DNA from: Lachnoclostridium sp.
Lineage (GTDB): Bacteria; Bacillota; Clostridia; Lachnospirales; Lachnospiraceae
Assembly (NCBI GenBank): GCA_023665475.1
Contig: JAMPEB010000001.1
Location: 1 to 64,000 of the forward strand
Direction of reading: 5' to 3'
DNA: 64,000 bases
In this document: piece after piece, positions 17,616 through 24,719 of the stretch
How positions within the stretch are numbered: the first letter of the stretch is position 1
How the letters are laid out: every line of letters starts with the position of its first letter
The notes under the pieces: generated by a model
The model's database searches: none
The model's input: only the letters and a program-made list of their open reading frames with translations
What the model was told of the DNA's origin: nothing
Program-made: the position numbers and the translations under genes

Positions 17616-18800
17616 ATGAGTAAAATCGTTTTCTTTTGTATTCCTGCCCACGGGCACACAAATCCGACTTTGGGCGTAGTGCGTGAACTGACTGCAAGAG
17701 GGCATCAGGTATGGTACTATTCTTACAACATGATGCGGGAAAAAATTGAAGCTGCGGGAGCGGTCTTCGTATCCTGCGATGATTATGATACAAAACGGAA
17801 GCTTACACCGAAAGACGCCGCCCGTGTGGGAAAGGATTTAGCGTTTTCCACACGGATTCTGGTGGATACTACACTGGCTCTTGACGATAAGGTCTGCGCT
17901 GACATGACAAGATTAAAGCCCGACTGTATCGTCGCCGATTCTATGGCTGTATGGGGAAAAGCGGTTGCCATGAAACTCGGCATTCCCTTTGTATCCTCCA
18001 CCACCACTTTTGCCTTTAACCAGCATTCCGCCAAAATCATGAAGCAGGGGATCAAAGAGTTGGCAGGTATGCTTCTTGCCATGCCCAAAATCAGTAAAGA
18101 TATCAGACGCCTACAGGAAAAGGGATACCCTTTCAAAAGCATTCTTGACATCATACAGAATGATGACGATACCCACACCATCGTCTATACCTCGCCCGAA
18201 TTTCAGCCCTGCTCCGAAACTTTCTCGGACAAATATGCTTTTGTGGGTCCTTCCATCCGCCCCGCCGGGGATAACGAAACCTCCGTAAAAAAGACAAGGG
18301 ACAAGCTTGTCTATCTTTCCATGGGAACCGTCAATAATGATATGCTCCCGCTGTACAGGCGGTGCATAAAGGCTTTTTCGGATACGGATTATCAAGTGGT
18401 GCTGTCCGTAGGCGGACTGATATCGATTGGGAAATTGGGAATACTGCCCAAGAATATCTCTGTATTTCCCCATGTTGACCAGATTGCGGTTTTACGGCAG
18501 GCGGATGTGTTTCTTTCCCATTGCGGGATGAACAGTGTGAATGAAAGCCTGTATTTCGGAGTTCCCCTGATTATGCTGCCCCAGACGGCGGAACAGAAAG
18601 GCGTTGCGGAACGGGTCGGTCAGCTTGGAGCGGGCATGAAGCTTCCAAAAACAGATGCTCCCACCCTTCGCCGGGCAGTAAATCATGTACTTTGCGATAA
18701 TTCCTATAGACAAAATGCAGCCCTGATTGCGGAAGGATTCGCAAAATGTTCCGGTGCAAAAGGCGCCGCGGACAAGATTGAACAGGTCTCCGGTACATAA
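17616..18800 (+). CDS. MGT-type (macrolide-like) GT1 glycosyltransferase
   Basis: A 394-residue GT-B fold enzyme of family GT1. The N-terminus 'IVFFCIPAHGHTNPTLGVVRELTARGHQV' contains the His expected as the general base. The C-terminal donor site has 'DVFLSHCGMNSVNESLYFGVPLIMLPQTAEQ', the UDP-sugar binding signature. Relatives glycosylate macrolides, lipids or other small hydrophobic acceptors. The acceptor here cannot be predicted. It is co-transcribed with the AbrB-type regulator. AGAGGGGG precedes the ATG. Confidence 0.9.
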   Translation: MSKIVFFCIPAHGHTNPTLGVVRELTARGHQVWYYSYNMMREKIEAAGAVFVSCDDYDTKRKLTPKDAARVGKDLAFSTRILVDTTLALDDKVCADMTRLKPDCIVADSMAVWGKAVAMKLGIPFVSSTTTFAFNQHSAKIMKQGIKELAGMLLAMPKISKDIRRLQEKGYPFKSILDIIQNDDDTHTIVYTSPEFQPCSETFSDKYAFVGPSIRPAGDNETSVKKTRDKLVYLSMGTVNNDMLPLYRRCIKAFSDTDYQVVLSVGGLISIGKLGILPKNISVFPHVDQIAVLRQADVFLSHCGMNSVNESLYFGVPLIMLPQTAEQKGVAERVGQLGAGMKLPKTDAPTLRRAVNHVLCDNSYRQNAALIAEGFAKCSGAKGAADKIEQVSGT

Positions 18801-18831
18801 CATACAAGCTTTTTGTTGAGCTCTCCGCATA

Positions 18832-18860
18832 TTGACATCGGTTTTCCAAATTGTTAAAAT
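18832..18860 (+). promoter_or_regulatory. promoter of the hybrid sensor kinase gene
   Basis: A consensus TTGACA (18832-18837) and TAAAAT (18855-18860) with a 17-bp spacer, about 43 bp upstream of the ATG at 18903. Confidence 0.8.
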
Positions 18861-18902
18861 ACAGATATCAGATATTTATACTTATTTGGAGGAGAAGCGG
18901 TT

Positions 18903-21900
18903 ATGTATAATTGTTGTCTTCACATATACCTAACAGGCCGTCCATGCCGTACATTTGAAGTGATAAAGGGAATGCCGGCCCTTGAACATTTTACCCATAT
19001 ATTCACTGAAAGTGATAAATTGGAAGAAACTCTGATTTCCGAAGCGGATGTGATTATCGTTGACTTGCAGGACATGGATGTCGAGGAGGCTTTACACATT
19101 CTTAAGTCCGGCTGCGGCAAAGAAACTCAAATTATTTTATTGGCGGATAAAGAGCAGATGCAGATTCTCGCTGAGTGTCAGACTAACAGCACATCCATCT
19201 TCGATGGCACATCCATCTTCGATGGATGGGTTATGCCTATGTCGGAGGCAGAGGTACGGTTCCGTTTTGCCAGATGGCAGCAAACTTGTAAGATGAGCAA
19301 GGACTTCTGGCAGACCAGCCATTATCTCGAGGCTACTATCAATAACATTCCGAATCTGGTCTGGTACAAAGACAAAAACGGCATTCATGAAAAGGTGAAT
19401 GACAGCTTCTGCAAAACAGTAAACAAGACCAAACAACAGGTTGAAGGACGCGGTCACGCCTATATCTGGGATGTGGAGCAGGACGATCCTGCCTGTATCG
19501 AATCGGAGCGCGAGGTTATGGAGAAAAAGCAGACCTGCGTATCCGAGGAAATCATTAAAACCGGAGACGGCATGCGGACGCTGACCACCTACAAATCGCC
19601 CCTGTACAATCTCGACGGCAGCGTCATGGGAACGGTGGGCGTGGCCATTGATGTCACTCAGGAACGAGCTTACGAACAGGAAATCATCAAAAAGAATCAA
19701 ACGCTGGAAACCATCTTTACTACCATAGACTGCGGCGTGATACGCCATACTACGGACGGACAGCATATTTTAAGCATAAACAGACCCGCACTGAAGATTC
19801 TTGGCTATAAGACACAGGAAGAACTGATTGCCGACGGCTTTCTGCTGATTGCTCCCACCGTAGTGGACGAGGATAAAGTAAAGCTTACAGATTCCCTCAA
19901 AAAACTGACCAAAGTGGGAGACAGCGTCAATATCGAATACAGGATACAACATAAAGACGGAGAACTTCTGCATGTCATGGGCAATATCAAACTCTTTGAA
20001 GAAAACGGGGAACGCTTTTACCAGCGCTTTCTTCTGGATTGCACTGCCCAAAAGCTTCAGGAAAAGAAAAATGAAAGACGGCAGTTGGAATTAATTCAGG
20101 CCTTAAGCATAGATTACTCTCTTGTCTGCCTCGTGGATCCCAATACCGGCATGGTCACCCCCATCCAGAACGCGGACCAGAAAACAGGTGATTTCTTCCG
20201 TGAATCCGTTGCACTGACAGACATTATGGAGCAATACATACAGAGATGGGTTTATGAGGATGACCGCGACATGCTGCGGCAGGCGACCTCTCTGGATACC
20301 ATCAAAAAGGAACTGGCAGAGAAAAAACTGTACCATGTAAATTATCGGAAATTTATGGATAATGAGATTATCTATTTCCAAATAAAGGTGGTTGGCACAG
20401 AGACGGACGATGGCGATTCGGGTATTGTTCTGGGATTTCGCAGCGTGGACGAGGAAGTCCGCCGGGAAATGGAACAAAATAATCTTCTGGAAGCCGCCCT
20501 CTCTCAGGCAAACAGGGCAAGCAAGGCAAAAAGTACATTTTTATCCAATATGTCCCATGATATCCGCACTCCCATGAATGCAATCGTCGGTTTTACCAAT
20601 CTGGCGATTACTCATATTGACCACAAAGAACAGGTCGAGGAATATCTGCAGAAAATTATGACCTCCGGCAATCATTTGTTGAGTCTGATCAATGATGTCT
20701 TAGATATGAGCCGTATTGAAAGCGGTAAAATGCAGTTGGATGAAAAACCCTGCAGTCTGCCGGATATTCTGCATGGCCTGCGCAATATCCTGCAAGCCGA
20801 TATCCGCGCAAAGCAGCTTGATCTGCAAATCGATACCGTCGATGTATTAGACGAAAATATTTATTGCGACAAGCTCCGGCTCAATCAGGTGCTTTTGAAT
20901 CTGCTCAGTAATTCCGTCAAGTATACCGGTCCCGGAGGCACCATCAGCTTGCGCATTACGGAACAGTCCGGCGCTCCCGCAGGTTATGCCAACTATGAAT
21001 TTTGCATCCGCGATAACGGCATCGGCATGAGTCCGGAATTTGTGCAGCATATCTTTGAACCCTTTGAGAGAGAGCAAAATTCTACCATCAGCAAAATTCA
21101 GGGAACCGGTCTGGGAATGGCGATTACCAAAAATATCGTAGATATGATGAACGGTTTCATTGAAGTAAAAAGCGAACAGGGACAAGGCTCCGAGTTTACG
21201 GTGGCTTTCACTTTCCGTCTCTGTTCCGAAGCCAACACCTTACAGACGATTCCGGAGTTAATCAATTGCAGGGCATTGGTAGTAGATGATGATTTCAATA
21301 CCTGTGACAGTGTTTCCTACATGCTGGGACAGCTCGGTCTGCGTGCCGAGTGGACTCTGTCCGGCAAGGAAGCCGTGCTGCGCACTCATCAGGCAATCAT
21401 GCGGGAAGATGATTATGCCGTATATATCGTTGATTGGCTTCTGCCCGACATAAACGGCATTGAAGTCATTCGCAGAATCCGCAAGGAAACGGGCGAACAT
21501 GTTCCCATGATTGTTTTGACCGCCTATGATTGGTCGGACATTGAGACGGAAGCAAGAGAAGCCGGGGTAACGGCATTCTGCAGCAAACCGCTGTTTTTGT
21601 CAGAATTAAGATCCTGCCTGCTCTCCGTGGTACACTCACAACAAGATGACTTTTCTTCGGAGAATACTGCGCAGGAAACCATAAAACATCACACCGGACG
21701 GATTCTTCTTGTGGAAGATGTGGAATTAAATCAGGAAATCGCCGTAGCCATTTTGGGGGATGCCGGATTTACCACGGAAGTTGCGGAAAACGGTAAGATT
21801 GCGGTAGATATGGTGAAGCAGTCGGAGCCGGGATATTATAATGTCGTTCTGATGGATGTTCAGATGCCGGTGATGAACGGTTATGAAGCCGCCCGTGAAA

Positions 21901-22067
21901 TCCGCAGTCTGGACAACAAGGCGCTTTCCTCCATCCCGATTATCGCCATGACCGCCAATGCCTTTGAGGAAGACAAACAGGCTGCCTTACAATGCGGCAT
22001 GAACGGTCACATAGCCAAACCCATTGATATCCAGCAACTGTTCCAGACTCTGGACAGTGTGCTGTAA
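18903..22067 (+). CDS. hybrid sensor histidine kinase with tandem receivers
   Basis: A 1054-residue soluble protein with no membrane segments, so it senses a cytoplasmic signal. Residues about 1-125 look like a degenerate receiver ('ADVIIVDLQD'; no conserved Lys near 'GWVMPMSEAE'). PAS domains cover about 140-260 and 265-390, with a further PAS-like region to about 520. The HisKA domain has 'SNMSHDIRTPMNAIVGF' with phospho-acceptor His near 552. A HATPase_c domain follows ('DNGIGMSPEF', 'GTGLGMAITKNIVDMM'). The first receiver has Asp near 844 ('IVDWLLPDINGIEV') and Lys in 'CSKPLF'; the second has Asp near 985 ('LMDVQMPVMNGYEA') and Lys in 'IAKPID'. No separate response regulator or Hpt gene is adjacent. 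A duplicated six-residue unit TSIFDG lies near residues 97-108. Confidence 0.92.
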   Translation: MYNCCLHIYLTGRPCRTFEVIKGMPALEHFTHIFTESDKLEETLISEADVIIVDLQDMDVEEALHILKSGCGKETQIILLADKEQMQILAECQTNSTSIFDGTSIFDGWVMPMSEAEVRFRFARWQQTCKMSKDFWQTSHYLEATINNIPNLVWYKDKNGIHEKVNDSFCKTVNKTKQQVEGRGHAYIWDVEQDDPACIESEREVMEKKQTCVSEEIIKTGDGMRTLTTYKSPLYNLDGSVMGTVGVAIDVTQERAYEQEIIKKNQTLETIFTTIDCGVIRHTTDGQHILSINRPALKILGYKTQEELIADGFLLIAPTVVDEDKVKLTDSLKKLTKVGDSVNIEYRIQHKDGELLHVMGNIKLFEENGERFYQRFLLDCTAQKLQEKKNERRQLELIQALSIDYSLVCLVDPNTGMVTPIQNADQKTGDFFRESVALTDIMEQYIQRWVYEDDRDMLRQATSLDTIKKELAEKKLYHVNYRKFMDNEIIYFQIKVVGTETDDGDSGIVLGFRSVDEEVRREMEQNNLLEAALSQANRASKAKSTFLSNMSHDIRTPMNAIVGFTNLAITHIDHKEQVEEYLQKIMTSGNHLLSLINDVLDMSRIESGKMQLDEKPCSLPDILHGLRNILQADIRAKQLDLQIDTVDVLDENIYCDKLRLNQVLLNLLSNSVKYTGPGGTISLRITEQSGAPAGYANYEFCIRDNGIGMSPEFVQHIFEPFEREQNSTISKIQGTGLGMAITKNIVDMMNGFIEVKSEQGQGSEFTVAFTFRLCSEANTLQTIPELINCRALVVDDDFNTCDSVSYMLGQLGLRAEWTLSGKEAVLRTHQAIMREDDYAVYIVDWLLPDINGIEVIRRIRKETGEHVPMIVLTAYDWSDIETEAREAGVTAFCSKPLFLSELRSCLLSVVHSQQDDFSSENTAQETIKHHTGRILLVEDVELNQEIAVAILGDAGFTTEVAENGKIAVDMVKQSEPGYYNVVLMDVQMPVMNGYEAAREIRSLDNKALSSIPIIAMTANAFEEDKQAALQCGMNGHIAKPIDIQQLFQTLDSVL
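19191..19226 (+). repeat. 18-bp tandem duplication inside the kinase gene
   Basis: ACATCCATCTTCGATGGC is followed directly by the same unit ending in A (19191-19208, 19209-19226). It encodes TSIFDG twice in frame. Each unit contains the dyad CCATC-TTC-GATGG. The duplication lies at the end of the degenerate N-terminal receiver domain. Confidence 0.9.
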
Positions 22068-22069
22068 CA

Positions 22070-22131
22070 AATCGTCGCTCGGCAGCGACGATTCAGAGAA
22101 TGCCAAGCAACTTGTTCGCTTGGCATTCTTT
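22070..22131 (+). terminator. tandem hairpins ending the sensor kinase transcript
   Basis: The first hairpin is AATCGTCGCT/AGCGACGATT (22070-22079, 22084-22093). The second has a 12-bp stem AGAATGCCAAGC/GCTTGGCATTCT (22097-22108, 22118-22129), followed by TT. The U-tract is short, but the stems are strong and come directly after the stop codon. Confidence 0.7.
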
Positions 22132-22179
22132 AAGATGAAACATAGAAATTCTTAGGAATCTTAAATCCCATAAACCGGC

Positions 22180-22620
22180 TTATGCCTCCGTGTCAAATAA
22201 CAGCGTCACAGGACCGTCATTGACAGACGCCACCTTCATGTCCGCTCCAAATTCTCCATGTTCAACATGAAATCCCCGGTTCTTACATTCCTCAATAAAT
22301 TTTTCATATAAAGGCACCGCTATCTCCGGTTTTGCCGCACTGCTAAAACCCGGTCTCCTGCTTTTTAAATCTGCAAACAGCGTAAATTGGGAGACTACCA
22401 AAATTTCGCCTCCCGCTTTTTCCAGATTCCAATTCATTTTTCCGTCCTCGTCCTGAAACACACGGACGCCGCACACTCTGTCCGCCAGATGGACCGCATC
22501 TTTCTCCGTATCCTGCGGCGCAATTCCCAAAAGAACCAGAAATCCGCGGGAAATCTGACCTACTACCCTTCCGTCAATCGTTACGGAGCTTTCCAAAACC
22601 CGTGTCACTACTGCTTTCAT
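22180..22620 (-). CDS. dtd: D-aminoacyl-tRNA deacylase
   Basis: A 146-residue dimeric enzyme that hydrolyses D-amino acids (and glycine mischarged on tRNA-Ala) from tRNA. Both active-site motifs are present: 'SQFTLFAD' and, near the C-terminus, 'NDGPVTLLFDT'. 'RPGFSSAAKPEIA' is also conserved. Length is standard. The gene is often next to relA in Firmicutes, but no relA is here. Its leader is a copy of the hairpin repeat, whose GCGG arm runs directly into GGAGG, the ribosome site. Confidence 0.96.
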   Translation of the reverse strand: MKAVVTRVLESSVTIDGRVVGQISRGFLVLLGIAPQDTEKDAVHLADRVCGVRVFQDEDGKMNWNLEKAGGEILVVSQFTLFADLKSRRPGFSSAAKPEIAVPLYEKFIEECKNRGFHVEHGEFGADMKVASVNDGPVTLLFDTEA

Positions 22621-22627
22621 ATTGATA

Positions 22628-22658
22628 CCTCCGCGTAAGCGGCATTTTAATCAGTGGG
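22628..22658 (-). repeat. hairpin repeat copy 3, between lipoprotein gene and dtd
   Basis: On the minus strand this reads CACTGATTAAAATGCCGC, TTAC, GCGGAGG. The first bases include the stop codon of the lipoprotein gene (TGA at 22651-22653), and the last bases are the dtd ribosome site. It shares the CACTGATTAAAATGCCGC part with copy 1. Confidence 0.75.
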
Positions 22659-23484
22659 AGCTATATTCGGATTCCGCCCCGTAAACCTTGAGCACCCCAT
22701 AATACTTTGCCACTACACTGCCATCCTGCGTATACTTTCCCACATCCTCGATTCCGTACCGCAAAAGAAAATAATCCAAATCATGAAGGATTTTATAAAT
22801 CTCATTGGCATACTTCATTTCATGGGTATCCGCAGCCAAATCCGTCAAATCTATTAATTGCTGCAAATCGGCAGCCAGTCTTTCATCAGAAACAGCTTTT
22901 TGCATATCCTGCATCAGATTTATAAAATTAACCGCATCGAACCTATTATATTGGATTAGGGGCGTTCCGTATTTCTCGTAGAATTCCTTTTGAGAAAGCC
23001 CCTCTTCTTTCATAATTGCGCTCATTTCGGCATATTTGCCCTCATAGCTCCAACCAATCTGTATATCACCTTTTTGATCAAAATAATTCCAATAAAGACT
23101 GTCCTTATCAGACAGTTTTTCAAAAACATTGTCATTCAAATAAGCAGATTCCAAACGAAGATTCGCCACTTTCACATTTTCCGTCAGTCTCTTTATCTCC
23201 TCCTCTGACATTCCTTCCAATACCGTTTCACGCATGGCGAGCACTTCCTCCTTTGAAGGAGCCTGCACTTCTATAGTATCATCACTTTCCGGATTCTCTT
23301 TTGGAATATCCTCTTGCGGAATGTCCCCCCTTACCATATCTTCTATTGCCGTCTCCTGTGTTGCAGCTTGTCCCCGCAATTGTTCCTGCTCTTCTATCGA
23401 ATGCTCTGCCGACGGTCCCTGTATCCCACAGGCCGAAAGTATAAGACATATGGCTAAAACCGAAAAATAGAAGGTGTTTTTCAT
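22651..23484 (-). CDS. lipoprotein of unknown function
   Basis: A 277-residue protein. The start ATG at 23484 has GAGG 8 nt upstream; the frame is open 20 codons further but would bury the signal sequence. It begins MKNTFYFSVLAICLILSACG, a lipoprotein signal with Cys19 in the lipobox. After an acidic, disordered linker (about 20-90) comes a helical domain. This starts around 'EEVLAMRETVLEGMSEEEIKRLTENVKVANLRLE', has a Trp/Tyr-rich core and ends in 'LDYFLLRYGIEDVGKYTQDGSVVAKYYGVLKVYG'. I do not recognise a named family. It lies 41 bp downstream of a small cytosolic gene and could be co-transcribed with it. Confidence 0.75.
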   Translation of the reverse strand: MKNTFYFSVLAICLILSACGIQGPSAEHSIEEQEQLRGQAATQETAIEDMVRGDIPQEDIPKENPESDDTIEVQAPSKEEVLAMRETVLEGMSEEEIKRLTENVKVANLRLESAYLNDNVFEKLSDKDSLYWNYFDQKGDIQIGWSYEGKYAEMSAIMKEEGLSQKEFYEKYGTPLIQYNRFDAVNFINLMQDMQKAVSDERLAADLQQLIDLTDLAADTHEMKYANEIYKILHDLDYFLLRYGIEDVGKYTQDGSVVAKYYGVLKVYGAESEYSSH

Positions 23485-23525
23485 AAGGGCTACCTCATTT
23501 TCTGTTCCGCGAGAAACAAAAATAT

Positions 23526-23867
23526 CTATGAGAAATCCAGACACATAAGAGTATAGTCCCCGTCAGGATTTACTATATCCTCCAATTCCCGAAATTTGTC
23601 CGGATAATATTCTTTCAGGAACCTGAGTAGATTTTTCCCTTTAAAGCTTATCTTACAGTTCGCAAAATAATCCAGCTCAATACCCTCGGCATAGGGAATC
23701 TCACTTTTTTCCGCCATGCCGTAAATACGACTGACCGCATCCAATCCGGCATCAATGATTGCGTTTGTTGCAAATCCTTCAAGCCCATCTCCCTGTATTC
23801 CGACAAATCTTGTAAAGGGTATGCCGGGCAGATTCTCCAAATCATCGACATCATACTCTTTGTCCAT
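23526..23867 (-). CDS. small acidic protein of unknown function
   Basis: A 113-residue acidic protein without signal or membrane helix. It contains 'GIPFTRFVGIQGDGLEGFATNAIIDAGLDAVSRIY' and a C-terminal 'LLRFLKEYYPDKFRELEDIVNPDGDYTLMCLDFS'. The size, acidity and position just after the C-terminal scrap of another gene (23909-24020) resemble an immunity protein after a toxin C-terminus, but that is a guess. No family recognised. Confidence 0.6.
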   Translation of the reverse strand: MDKEYDVDDLENLPGIPFTRFVGIQGDGLEGFATNAIIDAGLDAVSRIYGMAEKSEIPYAEGIELDYFANCKISFKGKNLLRFLKEYYPDKFRELEDIVNPDGDYTLMCLDFS

Positions 23868-23908
23868 ACTTTTTATCCTCTTTATCCTTTCGAGGTTTTA
23901 TCAGTAAT

Positions 23909-24020
23909 TTATTTATTCACTTTTTTCTTTGCCGCTTCCATCAATTCTTGCATCGCATTATCCATGGTAAAGGGCTTCAACTCAATTGCGTTCTCCTCAA
24001 AATGAATCTTTTTATTTTGT
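23909..24020 (-). pseudogene. C-terminal remnant of an unidentified gene
   Basis: An open stretch without a plausible start ends ...FTMDNAMQELMEAAKKKVNK at a TAA (23909-23911), 41 bp before the 113-residue gene. The upstream frame is closed by TAA. This looks like the surviving tail of a longer gene rather than a functional ORF. Confidence 0.35.
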
Positions 24021-24094
24021 AATTATCATTGCCCTTTTACCACTGCTTGACCAGTTTCTTGGACAGTGCCATCCCTACTATTACTCAGGCTTCT

Positions 24095-24280
24095 CTAAAA
24101 ATTTATCCGCAATGCACTTTCCATATCAACAAACTCCGGCTCAGAAAGTCCATACTCCCTCATTCCCCGAAGCAATCTCAGAATGCCTATTATCCAAAAT
24201 CAATACTTTTACCAAGCATACCATACTTTCCTCCGCATTGCCACAAAAACTTCTTGCCTTTGTGCGGAATCCAGTATAGA
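24095..24280 (-). pseudogene. decayed tail of an AlbA_2/Schlafen-like ATP-binding protein
   Basis: Two overlapping frames on the minus strand give 'ILDNRHSEI' and then, after a frameshift, 'LRLLRGMREYGLSEPEFV' continuing to DMESALRINF and a TAG (24095-24097). The second part resembles the C-terminal end of AlbA_2/AAA_4 ATP-binding proteins (…RGMREYGLPEPEF…). The rest of the gene is absent. Family assignment is from memory of this motif and is uncertain. Confidence 0.4.
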
Positions 24281-24307
24281 ATGATTTCAGCGGAACACTC
24301 GCTATGT

Positions 24308-24336
24308 TTGACAGGAGCAGGGAAATCTGCTACAAT
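24308..24336 (+). promoter_or_regulatory. consensus promoter of a small antisense RNA
   Basis: TTGACA (24308-24313) and TACAAT (24331-24336) with exactly 17 bp between. The expected start is near 24343. The next downstream element is the terminator at 24392-24433, so the transcript would be about 90 nt. Confidence 0.8.
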
Positions 24337-24342
24337 AAAAGG

Positions 24343-24433
24343 ACAAAAGGGAATACTGCCGATAGACGGTCAGACCTTAGAATTAATTACTAAAAAAGTA
24401 ACCGCAACCTTTGGTCGGGGCGGTTACTTTTTT
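24343..24433 (+). ncRNA. small RNA, candidate type I antitoxin RNA
   Basis: A roughly 90-nt transcript defined by the promoter at 24308-24336 and a strong hairpin ending in TTTTTT. No ribosome site and start codon pair is present inside it. It runs opposite to the hydrophobic peptide gene at 24424-24498 and overlaps that mRNA by about 42 nt at the 3' ends. This is the arrangement of type I antitoxin RNAs such as RatA or SR4 in Bacillus. Exact ends are inferred. Confidence 0.55.
24392..24433. terminator. bidirectional terminator shared by sRNA and toxin mRNA
   Basis: A perfect 14-bp inverted repeat, AAAAAAGTAACCGC (24392-24405) and GCGGTTACTTTTTT (24420-24433). The A and T runs give a U-tail in both directions. 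The loop holds a second small ACC-TTT-GGT dyad. It ends the plus-strand sRNA and the minus-strand peptide gene, whose TAA lies inside the stem. Confidence 0.85.
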
Positions 24434-24498
24434 GTGTGATTTATGTAAGCTATCAGAATTGATACGATGATTCCCAGAATCATCAGAACAACCGTCAG
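24424..24498 (-). CDS. hydrophobic peptide, candidate type I toxin
   Basis: A 19-24 residue peptide ending 'LMILGIIVSILIAYINHTKK'. It has one membrane-spanning stretch followed by a short charged tail, the layout of Fst/TxpA/BsrG-type toxins. The start is either CTG at 24498, with AGAGG 9 nt upstream, or ATG at 24483. The mRNA would begin near 24557, where a separate 20-codon reading frame starting MGYCHNGIGGQSF ends at a TGA overlapping the peptide start, perhaps a coupled leader. The leader has complementary segments (GGGATAG/CTATCCC) that could hide the ribosome site. Too short for statistical gene calling; the case rests on the paired promoters and shared terminator. Confidence 0.45.
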   Translation of the reverse strand: MTVVLMILGIIVSILIAYINHTKK

Positions 24499-24563
24499 AG
24501 GGATAGTCCCTCTGCGAAGAAGGACTGACCGCCTATCCCGTTATGGCAGTACCCCATAAAAGT

Positions 24564-24592
24564 ATTTTATCAAAAAATGTCGGACGCTACAA
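24564..24592 (-). promoter_or_regulatory. promoter of the hydrophobic peptide mRNA
   Basis: On the minus strand, TTGTAG (24587-24592) and TAAAAT (24564-24569) with a 17-bp spacer. The predicted start falls at about 24557. It is back-to-back with the KAP NTPase promoter (30 bp apart). Confidence 0.6.
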
Positions 24593-24622
24593 GAGTGATT
24601 CCGGCTTTTGATAGACTAAATA

Positions 24623-24651
24623 TTGAGAATATAATAAAACAATGCTATACT
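24623..24651 (+). promoter_or_regulatory. promoter of the KAP NTPase gene
   Basis: TTGAGA (24623-24628) and TATACT (24646-24651) with a 17-bp spacer, about 70 bp upstream of the ATG at 24720. Confidence 0.75.
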
Positions 24652-24719
24652 AAAGAAAAAATAAACAATACCTGACTGATTTAAGGGGAATTATCTGATA
24701 ATACAAGGAGAAAATACAA

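Noticed and set aside
24029-24439. 136-codon plus-strand frame across 24.0-24.4 kb
   Set aside because: It is antisense to the decayed minus-strand fragments and then runs through the small RNA and its terminator; no ribosome site and no recognisable protein.
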